A stretch of 47,772 nt of DNA from a virus. Positions 47,152 through 47,772 of the stretch are shown in pieces. The position numbers and the translations under genes are program-made. Below the pieces are notes generated by a model that saw nothing but the letters and a program-made list of their open reading frames with translations, ran no database searches and was not told the DNA's origin. Each line of letters starts with the position of its first letter. Position 1 is the first letter of the stretch. Location of the stretch: positions 1-47,772 of IMG/VR virus record IMGVR_UViG_3300017527_000131; one strand, 5' to 3'.

Positions 47152-47388
47152 TTTATAGCTCCTACTAAATTATTATTTTTTTTATTCTTAGAACACTAAG
47201 AGACTTCCGGTGGTGGGTGTGTGAGATATATATATAACCGACACCCCTCGCCCGCTTGATATGGGTGGGTATGCCTGATCGCATAACACGCCTGACCTGC
47301 CTGTAGCCTGCGAACTGACCGCTGTAAACGCTTACATATCATACACTTAGGTCTGCGTACCAATTTGTCGAGAGTTGCAACAAAATAG

Positions 47389-47757
47389 GTAAAATGTTGC
47401 AGGATTTGGATATACTGATACAATATCTCCTCCCCCCTACGTAGTTTCGTCGATATGTAAACAATCTTGTCGCCACTCCCTCTTGGAAACTCCCTATGAT
47501 TGACGAGAATAGCTTGTAAGTGTTTGTGGTGTGGGCAGATAGGGGTGTAGGCGAATGGTTAAGTTGCGAATCAGTCTCAATATAGTGAGGGATATTGGAA
47601 TTTGGGTAGCAAAAATGGTTTAAGGCTGAAAAGCCTTAACTGTACTGTACTGTACTATGTTAGTTATATATATATATAATATACTATACTGCGCCTGCGG
47701 GCGCGCACGCGTTCGGAGACCGACGGGAGACAGGGCTGTTTTTGCGCAACATTTTAC
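47389..47757. repeat. Long-range 12-bp inverted repeat
   Basis: GTAAAATGTTGC (47389-47400) is the exact reverse complement of GCAACATTTTAC (47746-47757). The arms lie 345 bases apart. A perfect palindrome GTTGCAAC stands 13 bases before the left arm (47374-47381), sharing the GTTGCAA operator-like motif of the terL intergenic region. Between the arms lie the GAAA hairpin and the AT-rich tract. Confidence 0.5.
47620..47690. other. Hairpin, CTGTA repeats and alternating AT tract
   Basis: TTAAGGCT-GAAA-AGCCTTAA (47620-47639) forms an 8-bp stem with a GNRA tetraloop. It is followed by CTGTA repeated three times and then an alternating TA stretch to about 47690. The AT tract would melt easily, as expected for a DNA-unwinding element, while the hairpin could be an RNA primer or structure signal. 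Confidence 0.45.
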
Positions 47758-47772
47758 TGATACTAAAGGCTA

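Larger units (their letters stand above)
46932..47772. other. Terminal non-coding region, candidate replication origin/control region
   Basis: No convincing gene is found in these 841 bases. In order they hold a weak terminator-like hairpin, a hairpin at 47064-47100, a 12-bp iteron array (47109-47151), two alternating AT tracts (about 47226-47236 and 47663-47690), one arm of a long-range inverted repeat (47389-47400, other arm 47746-47757), a GAAA-loop hairpin (47620-47639), three CTGTA units and a GC-rich block (47691-47725). Iterons plus AT-rich tracts are the usual parts of an origin. It may also contain the promoter of the early operon if the genome is circular or permuted. Confidence 0.5.

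Noticed and set aside
47196-47423. Leftward 75-codon frame starting at TTG 47423 after GGGAGGAG
   Set aside because: The start has a good upstream purine run, but the translation is Arg/His/Gln-rich and repeat-like, and it covers DNA with origin-type repeats. No protein-like pattern was seen.
47546-47612. tRNA-like stretch (GTGTAGGCGAATGGTTAA followed by possible arms)
   Set aside because: A D-arm-like sequence is present but no matching acceptor stem, anticodon stem or GGTTCRA T-arm can be folded.
1-47772. Direct terminal repeats or circular closure of the window
   Set aside because: The first and last tens of bases show no shared repeat. The open frame at the left edge argues against simple closure, so genome completeness stays undecided.

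Overview
The window reads as one nearly or fully complete genome of a short-tailed (podovirus-type) bacteriophage of about 47.8 kb. It is AT-rich and densely packed, with most start and stop codons overlapping (ATGA, TAATG, GTGA). The virion module carries a large terminase, portal, acidic scaffold, N4-gp56-type major capsid protein, neck/adaptor proteins and two long beta-rich tail nozzle-type proteins. There is no tape measure, tail tube or sheath. A 2,453-residue virion protein of the polyvalent-protein type is the last gene of the late operon.

Host: three consecutive proteins in the fibre region begin with Sec signal peptides whose predicted cleavage leaves glutamine at +1 (FG|Q, FS|Q, EG|Q). 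This is the Q-rule pattern described for Bacteroidota. Strong AGGAGG-type ribosome sites are common here and are weak or absent in many Bacteroidota, so a host in the wider Bacteroidota/Chlorobi/Ignavibacteria/Marinimicrobia neighbourhood is my inference, not a demonstrated fact.

Layout. (1) 1-11.7 kb, rightward: an early/accessory operon of small, mostly unknown proteins (many with zinc-binding cysteines), a DUF2958 protein, an M20-type metallopeptidase with a C-terminal zinc ribbon, a minimal tyrosine recombinase with an excisionase-like HTH protein, and a recombination set of YqaJ-type exonuclease, RecT annealase and a PD-(D/E)XK-like nuclease. A bidirectional terminator (11732-11762) separates it from (2) 42.5-11.8 kb, leftward: the late operon. 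Its order is TerL, portal, scaffold, capsid, two tandem decoration-type proteins, secreted/fibre genes, lysis genes (two papain-fold enzymes plus three small membrane proteins), neck proteins, nozzle proteins, ejection protein and the giant polyvalent protein. (3) 42.6-46.9 kb, rightward: an HTH regulator, replication initiator, DnaC-like helicase loader and about twelve very small genes, several encoding single-pass membrane or zinc-finger peptides. (4) 46.9-47.8 kb: non-coding DNA with direct and inverted repeats and AT-rich tracts.

The most interesting structures are: two iteron arrays with an exact 12-bp period, one inside the replication-initiator gene and one in the terminal non-coding region; a run of nine A's at the end of a secreted-protein gene where the -1 frame stays open for 63 codons and ends exactly on the fibre start; signal peptides on fibre-type virion proteins; several tandem gene duplications in the virion module; and an ADP-ribosyltransferase-like domain inside the giant protein. 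No CRISPR array, tRNA or rRNA was recognised. No classical CI-type repressor was recognised either, so temperate status is uncertain despite the integrase.
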